DNA of 64,000 bases. It comes from Kitasatospora sp. MAP12-44 (GTDB lineage Bacteria > Actinomycetota > Actinomycetes > Streptomycetales > Streptomycetaceae). Position 1 is the stretch's first letter. Each line of letters opens with the position of its first letter. Positions 34,734 to 45,633 of the stretch are shown here, piece by piece. The notes below the pieces were generated by a model. The model saw only the letters and a list, made by a program, of their open reading frames with translations. It was not told the DNA's origin and did no database searches. The position numbers were made by a program, and so were the translations under genes. Where the stretch lies: positions 5,394,001 to 5,458,000 of the forward strand of contig NZ_JARZAE010000004.1 in the NCBI RefSeq assembly GCF_029892095.1. The letters run 5' to 3'.

Positions 34734-34746
34734 CCGTGCTGTCTCC

Positions 34747-35928
34747 TCAGGCCGCGATGGTCGTCGTGGCGGGGATCGTGGCGGGGGTCGGGGCACCGGC
34801 GGCGGTGACGTCGAGCTCGACCGGGGTGACGTCGTTGACGTTGTCCGCGGTCACCGGCTGGCGGCGCGACAGCAGCCACATGCCCGCCGCGCCGGCCACC
34901 AGCACCGCGCCGACCAGCAGGACGCCCCAGGTGCCCTGGTCCGCGACGAACGCGGCCGCGCCGGCCACCACGGCGGCGGCGGGCAGCGTCAGGCCCCAGG
35001 TGTAGACCATCCGGCGCGCCATGCTCCAGTGCACCTGGGCCTTCGGGCCGCCCAGGCCCGCGCCCATCACGCCACCGGAGACGACCTGGGTGGTGGAGAG
35101 GCCGTAGCCCATGTGGGTGGAGGTCAGGATCACCGCGGTGGTCGCCGTCTCGGCGGCGAAGCCCTGCGGCGACTGGATGTCCGTCAGGCCCTTGCCCATG
35201 CTGCGGATGATCCGCCAGCCGCCCATGTAGGTGCCGAGCGCGATCGCCGCACCGGCGCTCGCGATGACCCAGGTGGGGGGCAGCGCGTGCTTGGGCAGGG
35301 CGCCGACCGAGACCAGGGTGAGGGTGATGACGCCCATGGTCTTCTGCGCGTCGTTGGTGCCGTGAGCGAGCGAGATCAGCGAGGAGGAGAAGATCTGGCC
35401 CCGCTTGAAGCCCTTGGTGGTGGTCTTCTCGTTGCCGCGCCGGGTGATCAGGTACGCGACCTTGGTCGCACCCCAGGCGGCCAGTCCGGCGACGATCGGC
35501 GAGGCGACGGCCGGGATGATGATCTTGGTGACGACGCTGGTGAAGTTCACGCCGTGCAGGCCGACCCCGACGATGGTGGCGCCGATCAGGCCGCCGTACA
35601 GCGCGTGCGAGGAGCTGGACGGCAGGCCGCGCAGCCAGGTCAGCAGGTTCCAGAGGATGGCACCGGCCAGTGCGGCGAAGATCACCGCCGGGTGGATGCC
35701 CGCCTTCTCGTTGACGATGCCGCCCGAGATGGTGCTCGCGACTTTCACCGAGAGGAAGGCTCCCGCGAAGTTGAGCACGGCCGCGATGGTGACCGCGACC
35801 TTGGGGCGCAGCGCACCGGTGGCGATGGAGGTGGCCATCGCGTTCGCGGTGTCGTGGAAGCCGTTGGTGAAGTCGAAGGCGAGGGCCGTGATGATCACAA
35901 CCGCCACCAGGAACGTGATGTGTTCCAT
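34747..35928 (-). CDS. pit: Low-affinity inorganic phosphate transporter Pit
   Basis: A 393-aa PiT-family permease with the two signature repeats: DFTNGFHDTANAMATSIATGAL near the N terminus and SLAHGTNDAQKTMGVITL in the second half. It takes up phosphate (metal-phosphate complex) with protons. A three-unit PHO box lies 51-83 bp upstream, which implies PhoP control. It forms an operon with the 79-aa membrane protein. The C terminus is a Thr/Ala/Pro tail. Confidence 0.95.
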   Translation of the reverse strand: MEHITFLVAVVIITALAFDFTNGFHDTANAMATSIATGALRPKVAVTIAAVLNFAGAFLSVKVASTISGGIVNEKAGIHPAVIFAALAGAILWNLLTWLRGLPSSSSHALYGGLIGATIVGVGLHGVNFTSVVTKIIIPAVASPIVAGLAAWGATKVAYLITRRGNEKTTTKGFKRGQIFSSSLISLAHGTNDAQKTMGVITLTLVSVGALPKHALPPTWVIASAGAAIALGTYMGGWRIIRSMGKGLTDIQSPQGFAAETATTAVILTSTHMGYGLSTTQVVSGGVMGAGLGGPKAQVHWSMARRMVYTWGLTLPAAAVVAGAAAFVADQGTWGVLLVGAVLVAGAAGMWLLSRRQPVTADNVNDVTPVELDVTAAGAPTPATIPATTTIAA

Positions 35929-35978
35929 GAACCAAGCAATCGTCGTAGTTGTCGGACTGTCCAGTGTCTTCAGGCGTG

Positions 35979-36011
35979 ACGGTAGGGACGGTTGGTGAAC
36001 GGAAGGTTAAC
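35979..36011 (-). promoter_or_regulatory. PHO box upstream of pit
   Basis: Reading the minus strand, 36011-36001 and 36000-35990 are two adjacent 11-bp units of consensus GTTMACCWWCC, followed by a weaker third unit at 35989-35979. This matches the PhoP direct-repeat unit GTTCACC in 11-bp register known from Streptomyces. Confidence 0.75.
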
Positions 36012-36324
36012 TGAATCGGTCACCATGGTTCTGATGATGTCCTCATGGTTGCGCCTGGGGATCTACGGGGTGTCCTGACGGGCTGTGACCTGCGGATTCG
36101 GTCCAATAGTCCGCTTTACGGACGGAATGATGAGATCTGAGTCACTCGTCCCCGATCGAGCGGCCCCTCATGGCTTCCTCATCTGAGAATTCATCAGCTC
36201 ACGGGGGTGCGGCCTGCCGTACCGGCCCCCCCGCATGGCAGGATCGGCGAGGGCCCGTGACCGGCGGGCCGGGGGCGGCGTCCGATGTTCGGACCGTCGG
36301 GCGTACCAAGGGGAGGCGGGGCCG
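36012..36324. other. Divergent region, pit / NlpC-P60
   Basis: No gene. A short dyad GTCCG-N5-CGGAC (about 36110-36124) is the only clear structure. No c-di-AMP (ydaO) riboswitch pattern was recognised before the NlpC/P60 gene. Confidence 0.4.
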
Positions 36325-37842
36325 ATGCGAGCCGTGCGGCGCGAACAGTTGGTCGGAACTCAGCCGTGGCTGCGGGCCGCGCTGAGGTGCGGAGCGATCC
36401 TGGCGATGGCGGCGCTGGCGCTGCCGCTGGTCGGACAGGCGGCGTATGCCGCCACCGCGCCTAACCCGCCGGCGACCGCCCCGGCGGCGCCCGGCAGCGA
36501 CCCGCTGGCCGCCACCGAGGCCACCCTGTCGCCGCTGCTCGACAAGATCCACCTGCTCTACCAGAACGCCGAGGCGGCCACCGAGCAGTACGACGCCACC
36601 GCCGGGCTGATCGCCACGCAGCAGAGCGCCGTGGACACCGTCAGCGCCAAGATCACCCAGCAGCAGCAGGTGGTCGACGACGGCATCGACATGGCCTCCC
36701 AGCTCGCCGCCGCGCAGTACCGCAACGGCAGTCTCGACGCCTACGCCCAGCTGCTGCTCACCAGCGACCCGTACCAGGCGGTCAACGACGGCGAGATGCT
36801 CGCCGCGGCCGGCCGCTCGCAGGCGGCCTTCCTGTCCCAGCTCAAGGCCGAGCAGGCCACCCTGGTGCAGCTCCAGACCAAGGCGCAGACGGCGCTGGCC
36901 GGCTCCAAGACCCTGCTCGCCCAGCAGGACCAGAACAAGGCCGACATCGCCCGCCAGCTGGCCACCGTCGAGCAGCTGGTCACCGGCCTCACCGGCGCCC
37001 AGCAGACCGAGCTCGAACAGCTGGAGAAGAACCAGGCCGACCAGGCCCAGCTGGCCTTCCTCGCCTCCGGCGCGCTCGGTCAGGGCGAGCGGACCCCGTC
37101 CGCGGCCGGAAGGGTCGCGGTGGCCTGGGCGCTGGCGCAGCTCGGCAAGCCGTACGTCTGGGGCGCGATCGGGCCGGACTCCTTCGACTGCTCGGGCCTG
37201 ACCTCGCAGGCCTGGCTGCACGCCGGCGTGCAGATCCCGCGGGTCAGCGAGGACCAGTGGGCGGACCTGCAGCACGTCCCGCTCAACCAGCTGCGCCCCG
37301 GCGACCTGGTGCTCTACTTCGCCGGCGCCTCGCACGTCGCCCTCTACATCGGCGGCGGCCTGGTCGTGGTGGCGCCGCACACCGGCGCCGTGGTCCGGGT
37401 CTCGCCGATCGGCGGGGACCCGATCCTGGGCGCGGTGCGGCCCGACCCGAACTCGCCCTCCGACGACAAGGGCGGCGCCTGGAAGGTGCCGGACGTCCTG
37501 CAGAACGCCTCGACGCTGACGCCGATCGCGCCCGGGACCGCGCCCGGCCTGCCGACGGTCCCGCCGCTCTCGGGCCTGCTGCCCGTGCTGCCGGTGCTCC
37601 CGCCGTCTCCGACCCCGCGGCCGTCCAGCCCGGCCTCGCCCACGGGCACCGGGCCCGGGTCCCCGACGCCGAGCTCCACGGGGTCGCCGTCCGGTACGGC
37701 CTCGCCGACCGCCACCGGCTCGCCGACCGGCAGCCCCTCGGCCACCGGCTCGCCGTCCGGGTCGGGGACGCCCTCGGGCACCGGTGCGCCGAGCGCCGCC
37801 ACCTCCGGGACCACGCCCAGCGCGGCGGCGCCCGCGCACTAG
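36325..37842 (+). CDS. Secreted NlpC/P60 peptidoglycan endopeptidase
   Basis: A 505-aa exported protein: signal peptide (about 1-43, ending QAAYAAT), coiled coil (about 60-245, with TQQQQVVDDGIDMASQL and similar, PcsB/RipA-like), NlpC/P60 domain (about 255-380) with catalytic Cys289 (DCSG), His337 (ASHVALYIG) and His352 (APHTGA), then a Ser/Pro/Thr/Gly tail of about 100 residues (repeats of TGSPSG/TASPT). It cuts stem peptides in the cell wall during growth or spore germination; the coiled coil probably holds it inactive. A strong RBS (AAGGGGAGG) precedes ATG 36325. Confidence 0.94.
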   Translation: MRAVRREQLVGTQPWLRAALRCGAILAMAALALPLVGQAAYAATAPNPPATAPAAPGSDPLAATEATLSPLLDKIHLLYQNAEAATEQYDATAGLIATQQSAVDTVSAKITQQQQVVDDGIDMASQLAAAQYRNGSLDAYAQLLLTSDPYQAVNDGEMLAAAGRSQAAFLSQLKAEQATLVQLQTKAQTALAGSKTLLAQQDQNKADIARQLATVEQLVTGLTGAQQTELEQLEKNQADQAQLAFLASGALGQGERTPSAAGRVAVAWALAQLGKPYVWGAIGPDSFDCSGLTSQAWLHAGVQIPRVSEDQWADLQHVPLNQLRPGDLVLYFAGASHVALYIGGGLVVVAPHTGAVVRVSPIGGDPILGAVRPDPNSPSDDKGGAWKVPDVLQNASTLTPIAPGTAPGLPTVPPLSGLLPVLPVLPPSPTPRPSSPASPTGTGPGSPTPSSTGSPSGTASPTATGSPTGSPSATGSPSGSGTPSGTGAPSAATSGTTPSAAAPAH

Positions 37843-37855
37843 AGCGGAGCGGGTC

Positions 37856-40156
<2,301 letters not shown>

Positions 40157-40330
40157 GTCTGCCCACCTCCGGGTCGGTCAGGAACGACGCCGTCGTCGGT
40201 CCTGCGCTCTATCCTGTCACCCGCGTCCAACTGCTCGAAGAGGGCGCTGAGCAGGGCCCGGGCGGTGGGGTCGGTCCGCACTCGCGCCTCGCTCTCCGAG
40301 GTCTTCCGGTAGGCCGATAGTGTTGTCGGC

Positions 40331-41665
40331 ATGTCAGACGTCGTGGGCGGGTTGCTGGACGGCCGCTACCAACTGGTCCGCGAGCTGGGCCGCGGCCCGG
40401 CCGGCGCCGTCTTCGAGGCGCACGACCGGCAGCTCGGCCACCAGGTCGCGATCCGCACCGCCGCGCCCGGGCCGTTCACCACGCCGGCCGGCATCGAGCG
40501 CTTCCTGTACGAGGCGATCACCGTCGGCCGCCTCGCGCACCCGCACCTGGTGGCGGTCCAGGACCGCGGCGGGCACTACCTGGTGATGGAGCTGCTGGCC
40601 GGGCGGACGGCCGACACCCTGATCGCCGCCGGGCCGGTCGACCTCGGCCGGGCGCTGCTCTGGGCCCAGCACGCGTGTGCGGCCCTGCAGGCCGCGCACG
40701 CCGCGCGGGTCCTGCACTGGGGGCTCACGCCCGGCCGGCTGCTGGTCACCGAGCAGGGCGGGCTCAAGCTGCTGGGCTTCGGCACCGCGCACCTGGCCCC
40801 CGCCGCCGAGACCGGCGGGGCCGCGTACCTGGCGCCCGAGCAGTGGCTTCAGGTGCAGGCGGACGGGCGGGCCGACCTCTATGCGCTGGGCTGCGTGCTG
40901 TACGAGCTGTGCACCGGGCGCCGGCCCTTCCAGGGCGCCTCGGCACAGGAGTTGATGTACCGCCACCTCAACGAGCCGGCGCCGGTCCCGGGGCAGCTGC
41001 GCGGCGGTCTGCCGGCCGGCCTCGACGAGTTGGTCCTCGCGCTGCTGGCCAAGGACCCGGCCGGCCGACCCTCGGACGCCGCCGAGGTGCGCGGCCGCCT
41101 GGCCGCGCTGGCGGCGGGGCTCGCGCCGGCGGCCGCGCCTGCCGTGCTGCCTGTCGCGCCTGCCGTGCTGCCCGTCGCCCCGCCCGTCGCGCCTGCCGTA
41201 CCTGCCGCGCCCGTCGCGCCGCCCGTCGAGCCGCCTGCCGCGCCCGCTGCCGCCCCCGTTGCCTCGCCCGCCGAGCAGGCGATCAGGAACCGGGTGGACC
41301 AGGCCTGGGCCTACGGCGAGGGCGGCAACCCGGCCGAGGCCGTCCGGCAGTTGACCCTGCTCGTCCCCGAGGCCGTCAGGGTCTGCGGCCCGACCGCCCA
41401 GCAGACCCTGCAGGTCTGCTTCGACCTTGCGATCTGGCGGGGGATGATCCACGATGTCGCTGGCGCGGTAGGCCTGTTGACCGATCTCGTGCCGATGATG
41501 ATCGCTGCCCTGGGACCGGGGAACGAGGATGTGGCGCAGGCGATCCGCGATCTGGAGTCCTTCCGCCGCGACCTGGCTCGCAAGCGTCAGCGGCCGGGCC
41601 ACGGGCCGCGCGCCGGAGAACTGGCGATGCTCCTCGGGTACCCGGGACACCACCCGATGTCCTGA
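40331..41665 (+). CDS. Ser/Thr protein pseudokinase
   Basis: A 444-aa protein with a complete bacterial Ser/Thr kinase fold (about 10-265) in which every catalytic motif is altered. The ATP-binding Lys is Arg42 (VAIRTA), HRDLKPEN is HWGLTPGR (129-136), and DFG is GFG (149-151). APE is kept as LAPEQW. A Pro/Ala/Val linker (about 270-315) leads to a helical domain of about 95 residues also present in the next kinase. No transmembrane segment. It is probably a regulatory partner of the active kinase 15 bp downstream. TAGTGT (40318-40323) sits 7 nt before ATG 40331, so it is probably leaderless. Confidence 0.88.
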   Translation: MSDVVGGLLDGRYQLVRELGRGPAGAVFEAHDRQLGHQVAIRTAAPGPFTTPAGIERFLYEAITVGRLAHPHLVAVQDRGGHYLVMELLAGRTADTLIAAGPVDLGRALLWAQHACAALQAAHAARVLHWGLTPGRLLVTEQGGLKLLGFGTAHLAPAAETGGAAYLAPEQWLQVQADGRADLYALGCVLYELCTGRRPFQGASAQELMYRHLNEPAPVPGQLRGGLPAGLDELVLALLAKDPAGRPSDAAEVRGRLAALAAGLAPAAAPAVLPVAPAVLPVAPPVAPAVPAAPVAPPVEPPAAPAAAPVASPAEQAIRNRVDQAWAYGEGGNPAEAVRQLTLLVPEAVRVCGPTAQQTLQVCFDLAIWRGMIHDVAGAVGLLTDLVPMMIAALGPGNEDVAQAIRDLESFRRDLARKRQRPGHGPRAGELAMLLGYPGHHPMS

Positions 41666-41680
41666 CCACTGGGGGGAACC

Positions 41681-42853
41681 ATGAAAGCCGGGATGCTGCT
41701 GGCGGAGCGCTACCTCCTGGTCGGAGAGCTGGGGCGCGGAGGCTTCGGCATCGTCTGGGAGGCGTACGACCAGCGGCTCGGCCGCCAGGTGGCCGTCAAG
41801 ACGCTGCGCCACCGCGGCCTGTCCAACGCCAACGACATCCGCCGGATGGTCCGCGAGGTGGAGATCCTGGCCCGGCTCAGCCACCCCAACATCGTCATGG
41901 TCTTCGATCAGGGCGAGGCCGACGACGGCCCGGAGCGCTTCAGCTACCTGGTGATGGAACTGCTGGACGGGCCGACCCTGGCCGGGATGGTCGCCACCGA
42001 GCCGCCCGACCTGACCCGCGCGCTGGCCTGGGGGCAGCAGCTCTGCGCGGCGCTGGCGGCGGCCCACGCGGCCCGGGTGATCCACCGCGACGTCAAGCCC
42101 GAGAACATCATGATCATCGGTCCGGCCCGGGACATGCTCAAGGTGCTCGACTTCGGCATCGCCCAGATCGGCGACAACGTGGACAGCCTCACCACCGAGG
42201 GCTCGGTGATCGGCAGCGCCCGCTACCTGGCCCCCGAGCGCTGGCGCGGCGAGCCCGGCACGGTCCGCTCCGACCTCTACGCGCTGGGCTGCGTGCTCTA
42301 CGAACTCTTCACCGGCAAGCGGCCGTTCACCTCCACCAGCCAGGTCGGCCTGATGAACCAGCACCTGGACCAGCCCCGGGTGCGCCCGGCCGGACTGCCC
42401 GTCGAGCTCGGCGAGCTGCTGGTCGAGCTGCTGGCCACCGACCCGGCCGACCGGCCCGTCGACGCGGACGAAGTCCGCCGCCGGCTGCAGCGGGCTGCGG
42501 ACGGCATCCGCGAGCTGCGCCGGCGCGCCGACGCCGCCTGGGACCTCGCCGAGGGCGAGCGGGTCCCCGACGCGGTCGGCAAGCTGCGCGAGCTGGTGCC
42601 CGAGTTCGCCCGCGCCTTCGGCCCCGCCGACGGCCGCACCCTGCGCACCTGCCACGACCTAGCGGTCAGCCTGGCCCGCGCCGGCCGCTCGGCGGAGGCC
42701 TACTGCCTGCTGGCCGAGCTGCTGCCCGCAGCGGTGACCGCGCTGGGCGCGGAGCACCGGGACGTGGCCGACATCGAGCGCCGGCTCAGCCGCTTCTCCC
42801 GCCCGGAGCAGCCCTGCCGCGAGGGCGTGCTGGCCGCCCTGCTGGCCGGCTGA
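41681..42853 (+). CDS. Active Ser/Thr protein kinase with helical C-terminal domain
   Basis: A 390-aa soluble Hanks-type kinase with intact motifs: Gly loop GRGGFGIV, Lys40 (VAVK), Glu in REVEIL, HRDVKPEN (135-142), DFG (157-159), and SARYLAPERW. There is no transmembrane segment or PASTA domain. The C-terminal region (about 290-385: ADAAWDLAEGERVPDAVGKL ... AEYCLLAELLPAAVTALG with the family's spacing) is homologous to the tail of the upstream pseudokinase. The two genes are 15 bp apart and form an operon. GGGGGAACC precedes ATG 41681. Confidence 0.93.
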   Translation: MKAGMLLAERYLLVGELGRGGFGIVWEAYDQRLGRQVAVKTLRHRGLSNANDIRRMVREVEILARLSHPNIVMVFDQGEADDGPERFSYLVMELLDGPTLAGMVATEPPDLTRALAWGQQLCAALAAAHAARVIHRDVKPENIMIIGPARDMLKVLDFGIAQIGDNVDSLTTEGSVIGSARYLAPERWRGEPGTVRSDLYALGCVLYELFTGKRPFTSTSQVGLMNQHLDQPRVRPAGLPVELGELLVELLATDPADRPVDADEVRRRLQRAADGIRELRRRADAAWDLAEGERVPDAVGKLRELVPEFARAFGPADGRTLRTCHDLAVSLARAGRSAEAYCLLAELLPAAVTALGAEHRDVADIERRLSRFSRPEQPCREGVLAALLAG

Positions 42854-43048
42854 ACCCGGGCCGCCGGCCCTGTCAACCGTATGGCCGCCTGATTCCGGGG
42901 GGTGCCGGCTTGGAGGAATTGATAGGAACTCGCTCACGGGAACCCCCTGGTTGGCACCCGCGCAGGGTTGATATACCTCGGATGCATAGGCAGGAGAGGT
43001 GTGCGGCCTCCCCTGCGCCATGCGACGAACACAGGTGGTGATGGGCAG

Positions 43049-43900
43049 ATGAAGCTCCTCCGAGTTGGCCCCCCGGGCGCAGAGCGCCCGGTCGTGCTCG
43101 GCCCGGACGGCACCGCGTACGAGCTCTCCGAGCGGACCTCGGACATCGACGGCGCGTTCCTGTCCCGGCTCGACGTGGCCGAGCTCGCCGCCGCGATCGA
43201 GCGCGGTGAGCTGCCGGTGGCGGACATCGCGGGTCTGCGGACCGGCGCTCCGGTGACCCGGCCCGGCAAGGTCGTCGGCATCGGCCTCAACTACCGCGAC
43301 CACGCGGCCGAGGCCGGCGCGCAGATCCCGGCCGAGCCGGTGATCTTCCTCAAGGCGAGCAACACCGTGGTCGGACCGGACGACGAGGTGCTCGTACCGC
43401 GGGGCAGCACCAAGACCGACTACGAGATCGAGCTGGCCTTCGTGATCGGGCAGACCGCCCGCTACCTGGCGAACGACGAGGAGGCGGCCGCCTGTATCGC
43501 GGGCTACGCCATCGCCAACGACGTCACGGAGCGCTCGTTCCAGTGGGACCGCGGCGGGCAGTGGGACAAGGGCAAGTGCTGCGAGACGTTCAACCCGCTG
43601 GGCCCCTGGCTGGTCACCCCGGACGAGGTCGGCGACCCGCAGGCGCTGACGCTCAAGCTGTGGGTCAACGGCGAGCTGCGGCAGCACGGCAGCACGGCCG
43701 AGCAGATCTTCCCGGTGCTCGAAGTCGTGCGCTACGTCAGCCAGTTCATGGTTCTCGAGCCCGGTGACGTGGTGGTCACCGGCACCCCGGCCGGGGTCAC
43801 CGCCGGCCACCCGGGCACGCCGTTCCTGCAGCCCGGTGACGTCGTGGAGCTGGAGATCGAGGGGCTCGGCCGGCAGCGCCAGGTGCTCGGCAAGGCATAG
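43049..43900 (+). CDS. Fumarylacetoacetate hydrolase-family protein
   Basis: A 283-aa FAH-family enzyme: GIGLNYRDHAAEAG, FLKASNTVVGPDD and the metal-binding DYEIELAFVIG, then NDVTERSFQ and VVVTGTPAGVTAGH. Members hydrolyse or decarboxylate 2,4-diketo acids and 2-hydroxyhepta-2,4-dienedioate-like compounds using Mg2+. The specific substrate cannot be inferred, as no pathway genes are adjacent. ATG 43049 is preferred over an ATG 8 nt upstream in another frame. It may have its own promoter (TTGGCA at 42951, TACCTC at 42974). Confidence 0.9.
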   Translation: MKLLRVGPPGAERPVVLGPDGTAYELSERTSDIDGAFLSRLDVAELAAAIERGELPVADIAGLRTGAPVTRPGKVVGIGLNYRDHAAEAGAQIPAEPVIFLKASNTVVGPDDEVLVPRGSTKTDYEIELAFVIGQTARYLANDEEAAACIAGYAIANDVTERSFQWDRGGQWDKGKCCETFNPLGPWLVTPDEVGDPQALTLKLWVNGELRQHGSTAEQIFPVLEVVRYVSQFMVLEPGDVVVTGTPAGVTAGHPGTPFLQPGDVVELEIEGLGRQRQVLGKA

Positions 43901-43935
43901 GCCGGATCGCCCGCCCGGCAGTCGTCGTACGGGCA

Positions 43936-43960
43936 CCCGACCCCGGGCACGGGGGTCGGG
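43936..43960. terminator. Bidirectional terminator
   Basis: Stem CCCGACCCC/GGGGTCGGG (43936-43944 with 43952-43960) lies between the convergent FAH and TetR genes. Confidence 0.7.
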
Positions 43961-43994
43961 CGCTCAACCGCACTCCCTCTCGCCCTCGCCCGCG

Positions 43995-44759
43995 TCAGCG
44001 GCCGATCTTGAGCCCGCCCAGGTGGGCCAGCAACCGGGCGGCCGGACCGTCCGGTCCCTCCAGCGCCAGCAGCCCGGTCAGCACCTCGGCGGTCTGCGGA
44101 TCGCGCGGCGCGGTGGCCGCCGTCATCGCCACGAACTCGTCCACCAGCCAGTCGCGCAGCTCGCTCTGCGGGATCTGCTGCCCCTCGTCCAGCCAGGTCA
44201 GCGAGGACGCCTCGACCACCGATATCCACGTCCTGACCAGCAGGGTCAGCCGCGGCCCGGCCTCCCGCACCCCCATGTAGCGCAGGGTGCGCCGCAGCGC
44301 GGCCCGCCGTACCTCGTCGACGATGGCCGAGGTCCGCGCCGTCTCGACCACCGAACCGCCGCGCAGCAGCGCCCCGTAGCCGGCGTCGTGCTCGGCGACG
44401 AACGAGAAGTAGTTGTCCAGCACCGAGGCCAGCTGCTCGGTGGGGGTGCCGTGCGGCGGCACCATGAACCGGCTGGTCAGCTCCTCGGCGGCGCTGCGCA
44501 GCGCCGCCTCGTACAACTGCTGCTTGCCGCCCGCGAAGTAGCGGTAGACCAGCGGACGGGAGGCACCGGAGGCCTCGGCGACGTCGTCCAGGCTGACCTC
44601 CTCCGGAGCCCGGGTGCTGAACAGGGTCAGCGCGACCGAGATCAGCTGTTCGCGCCGCTGCTGGACCGGCAGTCGCCGGTACCCGGCGCGCCGCGGGCGC
44701 TCCGGTGCGGTGGCCGACTGCGGGGCCTGCTGCGGAACTGCCTGCTCAGTGGCTTCCAT
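43995..44759 (-). CDS. TetR/AcrR-family regulator
   Basis: A 254-aa regulator with an N-terminal extension (Gln/Ala/Pro-rich, 1-30). The TetR helix-turn-helix follows (RREQLISVALTLFSTRAPEEVSLDDVAEASGASRPLVYRYFAGG), then a ligand-binding helical domain (SVLDNYFSFVAEHDAGYGALLRGG). ATG 44759 is chosen because homology begins soon after; the frame upstream overlaps the divergent rhomboid-like gene region. Its target is unknown. The divergent membrane gene at 44899 is a candidate. Confidence 0.9.
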   Translation of the reverse strand: MEATEQAVPQQAPQSATAPERPRRAGYRRLPVQQRREQLISVALTLFSTRAPEEVSLDDVAEASGASRPLVYRYFAGGKQQLYEAALRSAAEELTSRFMVPPHGTPTEQLASVLDNYFSFVAEHDAGYGALLRGGSVVETARTSAIVDEVRRAALRRTLRYMGVREAGPRLTLLVRTWISVVEASSLTWLDEGQQIPQSELRDWLVDEFVAMTAATAPRDPQTAEVLTGLLALEGPDGPAARLLAHLGGLKIGR

Positions 44760-44898
44760 GGCGGTCAGCGTAGTGCGCCCGTGCCGCGCGGTAACCCCCG
44801 CTGATCGGCCTGTTCGTTCGCGCTGCGCGTCGGTCGGGGGTAAGTGCCGTGGAAACCGCATCCTATGAGGACATGTCGGCTGGGAAAGGGGGAGCGGA

Positions 44899-45549
44899 AT
44901 GCGGCGCCTGTGGCGGTGGATCAGGTCCGCGCCCGGTACGTACATCTGGTTGCTCGTGCTGGCCTTCACCAGTTTCGTGGTGGCGCGGATCGATCCGGCG
45001 AACCTGGACTGGTTCCTGGCCGCCCGCAGCACCAACCTGGACCAGCTGCGCTCGCATCCCGTGCACGCCCTCCTGGCGAGCCTGATCTGGACCGAACAGC
45101 CGTCCTTCCTCTTCTACTTCGTGGTCTTCAACATCTTCCACGTCCCCGCCGAGCGCTGGCTCGGCACCCGGCGCTGGCTCACCGTCGCGCTCACCGCGCA
45201 CGTCCTGGCGACGCTGATCAGCGAGGGCGTGGTCGGCCTCGGCATCCTGCACGGCCGGTTGCCCGCCAGCCTGTCCGACACGGTGGACGTCGGCGTCTCG
45301 TACGCGCTGGCCGGCGTCGAGGGCGTGCTCACCTACCGCTTCCCGTACGGCCGCTGGCGCTGGCTGTACGGGTCGGGGCTGCTGCTTTTCTACCTGATTC
45401 CGCTGATCACCTCGCACACTTTCACCGACCTTGGACATTTCTGCTCGGTCCTGATCGGTTTTGCCTTCTACCCGATCACTCGCGGCCGTCCGACCTGGGA
45501 TCCGCTGCAGAGCTGGCGCTCCTGGCGCTCGTCGCGGGCCCGCGACTGA
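44899..45549 (+). CDS. Second rhomboid-like membrane protein
   Basis: A 216-aa protein with about six helices. DVGVSYALAGVEGVLTY and DLGHFCSVLIGFAFYPI correspond to the DIGVSYG and IGHPTALLTG segments of the protein at 26223, so the two are diverged members of one family related to rhomboid proteases (Ser in GVSY, His in GH). The Gly before the serine is kept but GxSG is not. It has a good RBS (GGGGGAG) and is divergent from TetR. Confidence 0.75.
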   Translation: MRRLWRWIRSAPGTYIWLLVLAFTSFVVARIDPANLDWFLAARSTNLDQLRSHPVHALLASLIWTEQPSFLFYFVVFNIFHVPAERWLGTRRWLTVALTAHVLATLISEGVVGLGILHGRLPASLSDTVDVGVSYALAGVEGVLTYRFPYGRWRWLYGSGLLLFYLIPLITSHTFTDLGHFCSVLIGFAFYPITRGRPTWDPLQSWRSWRSSRARD

Positions 45550-45633
45550 CGGCCATGGCATCCGGTGGGTCCGACTCCGGTTGGTTCTCACAAAGGGGCT
45601 TCCAAAGCAGCCGAGCTGCGAAAAGATGTCCTA

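Noticed and set aside
36012..36324. c-di-AMP (ydaO-type) riboswitch before the NlpC/P60 gene
   Set aside because: Such riboswitches are frequent before Streptomyces cell-wall hydrolases, but I could not find the conserved core here.
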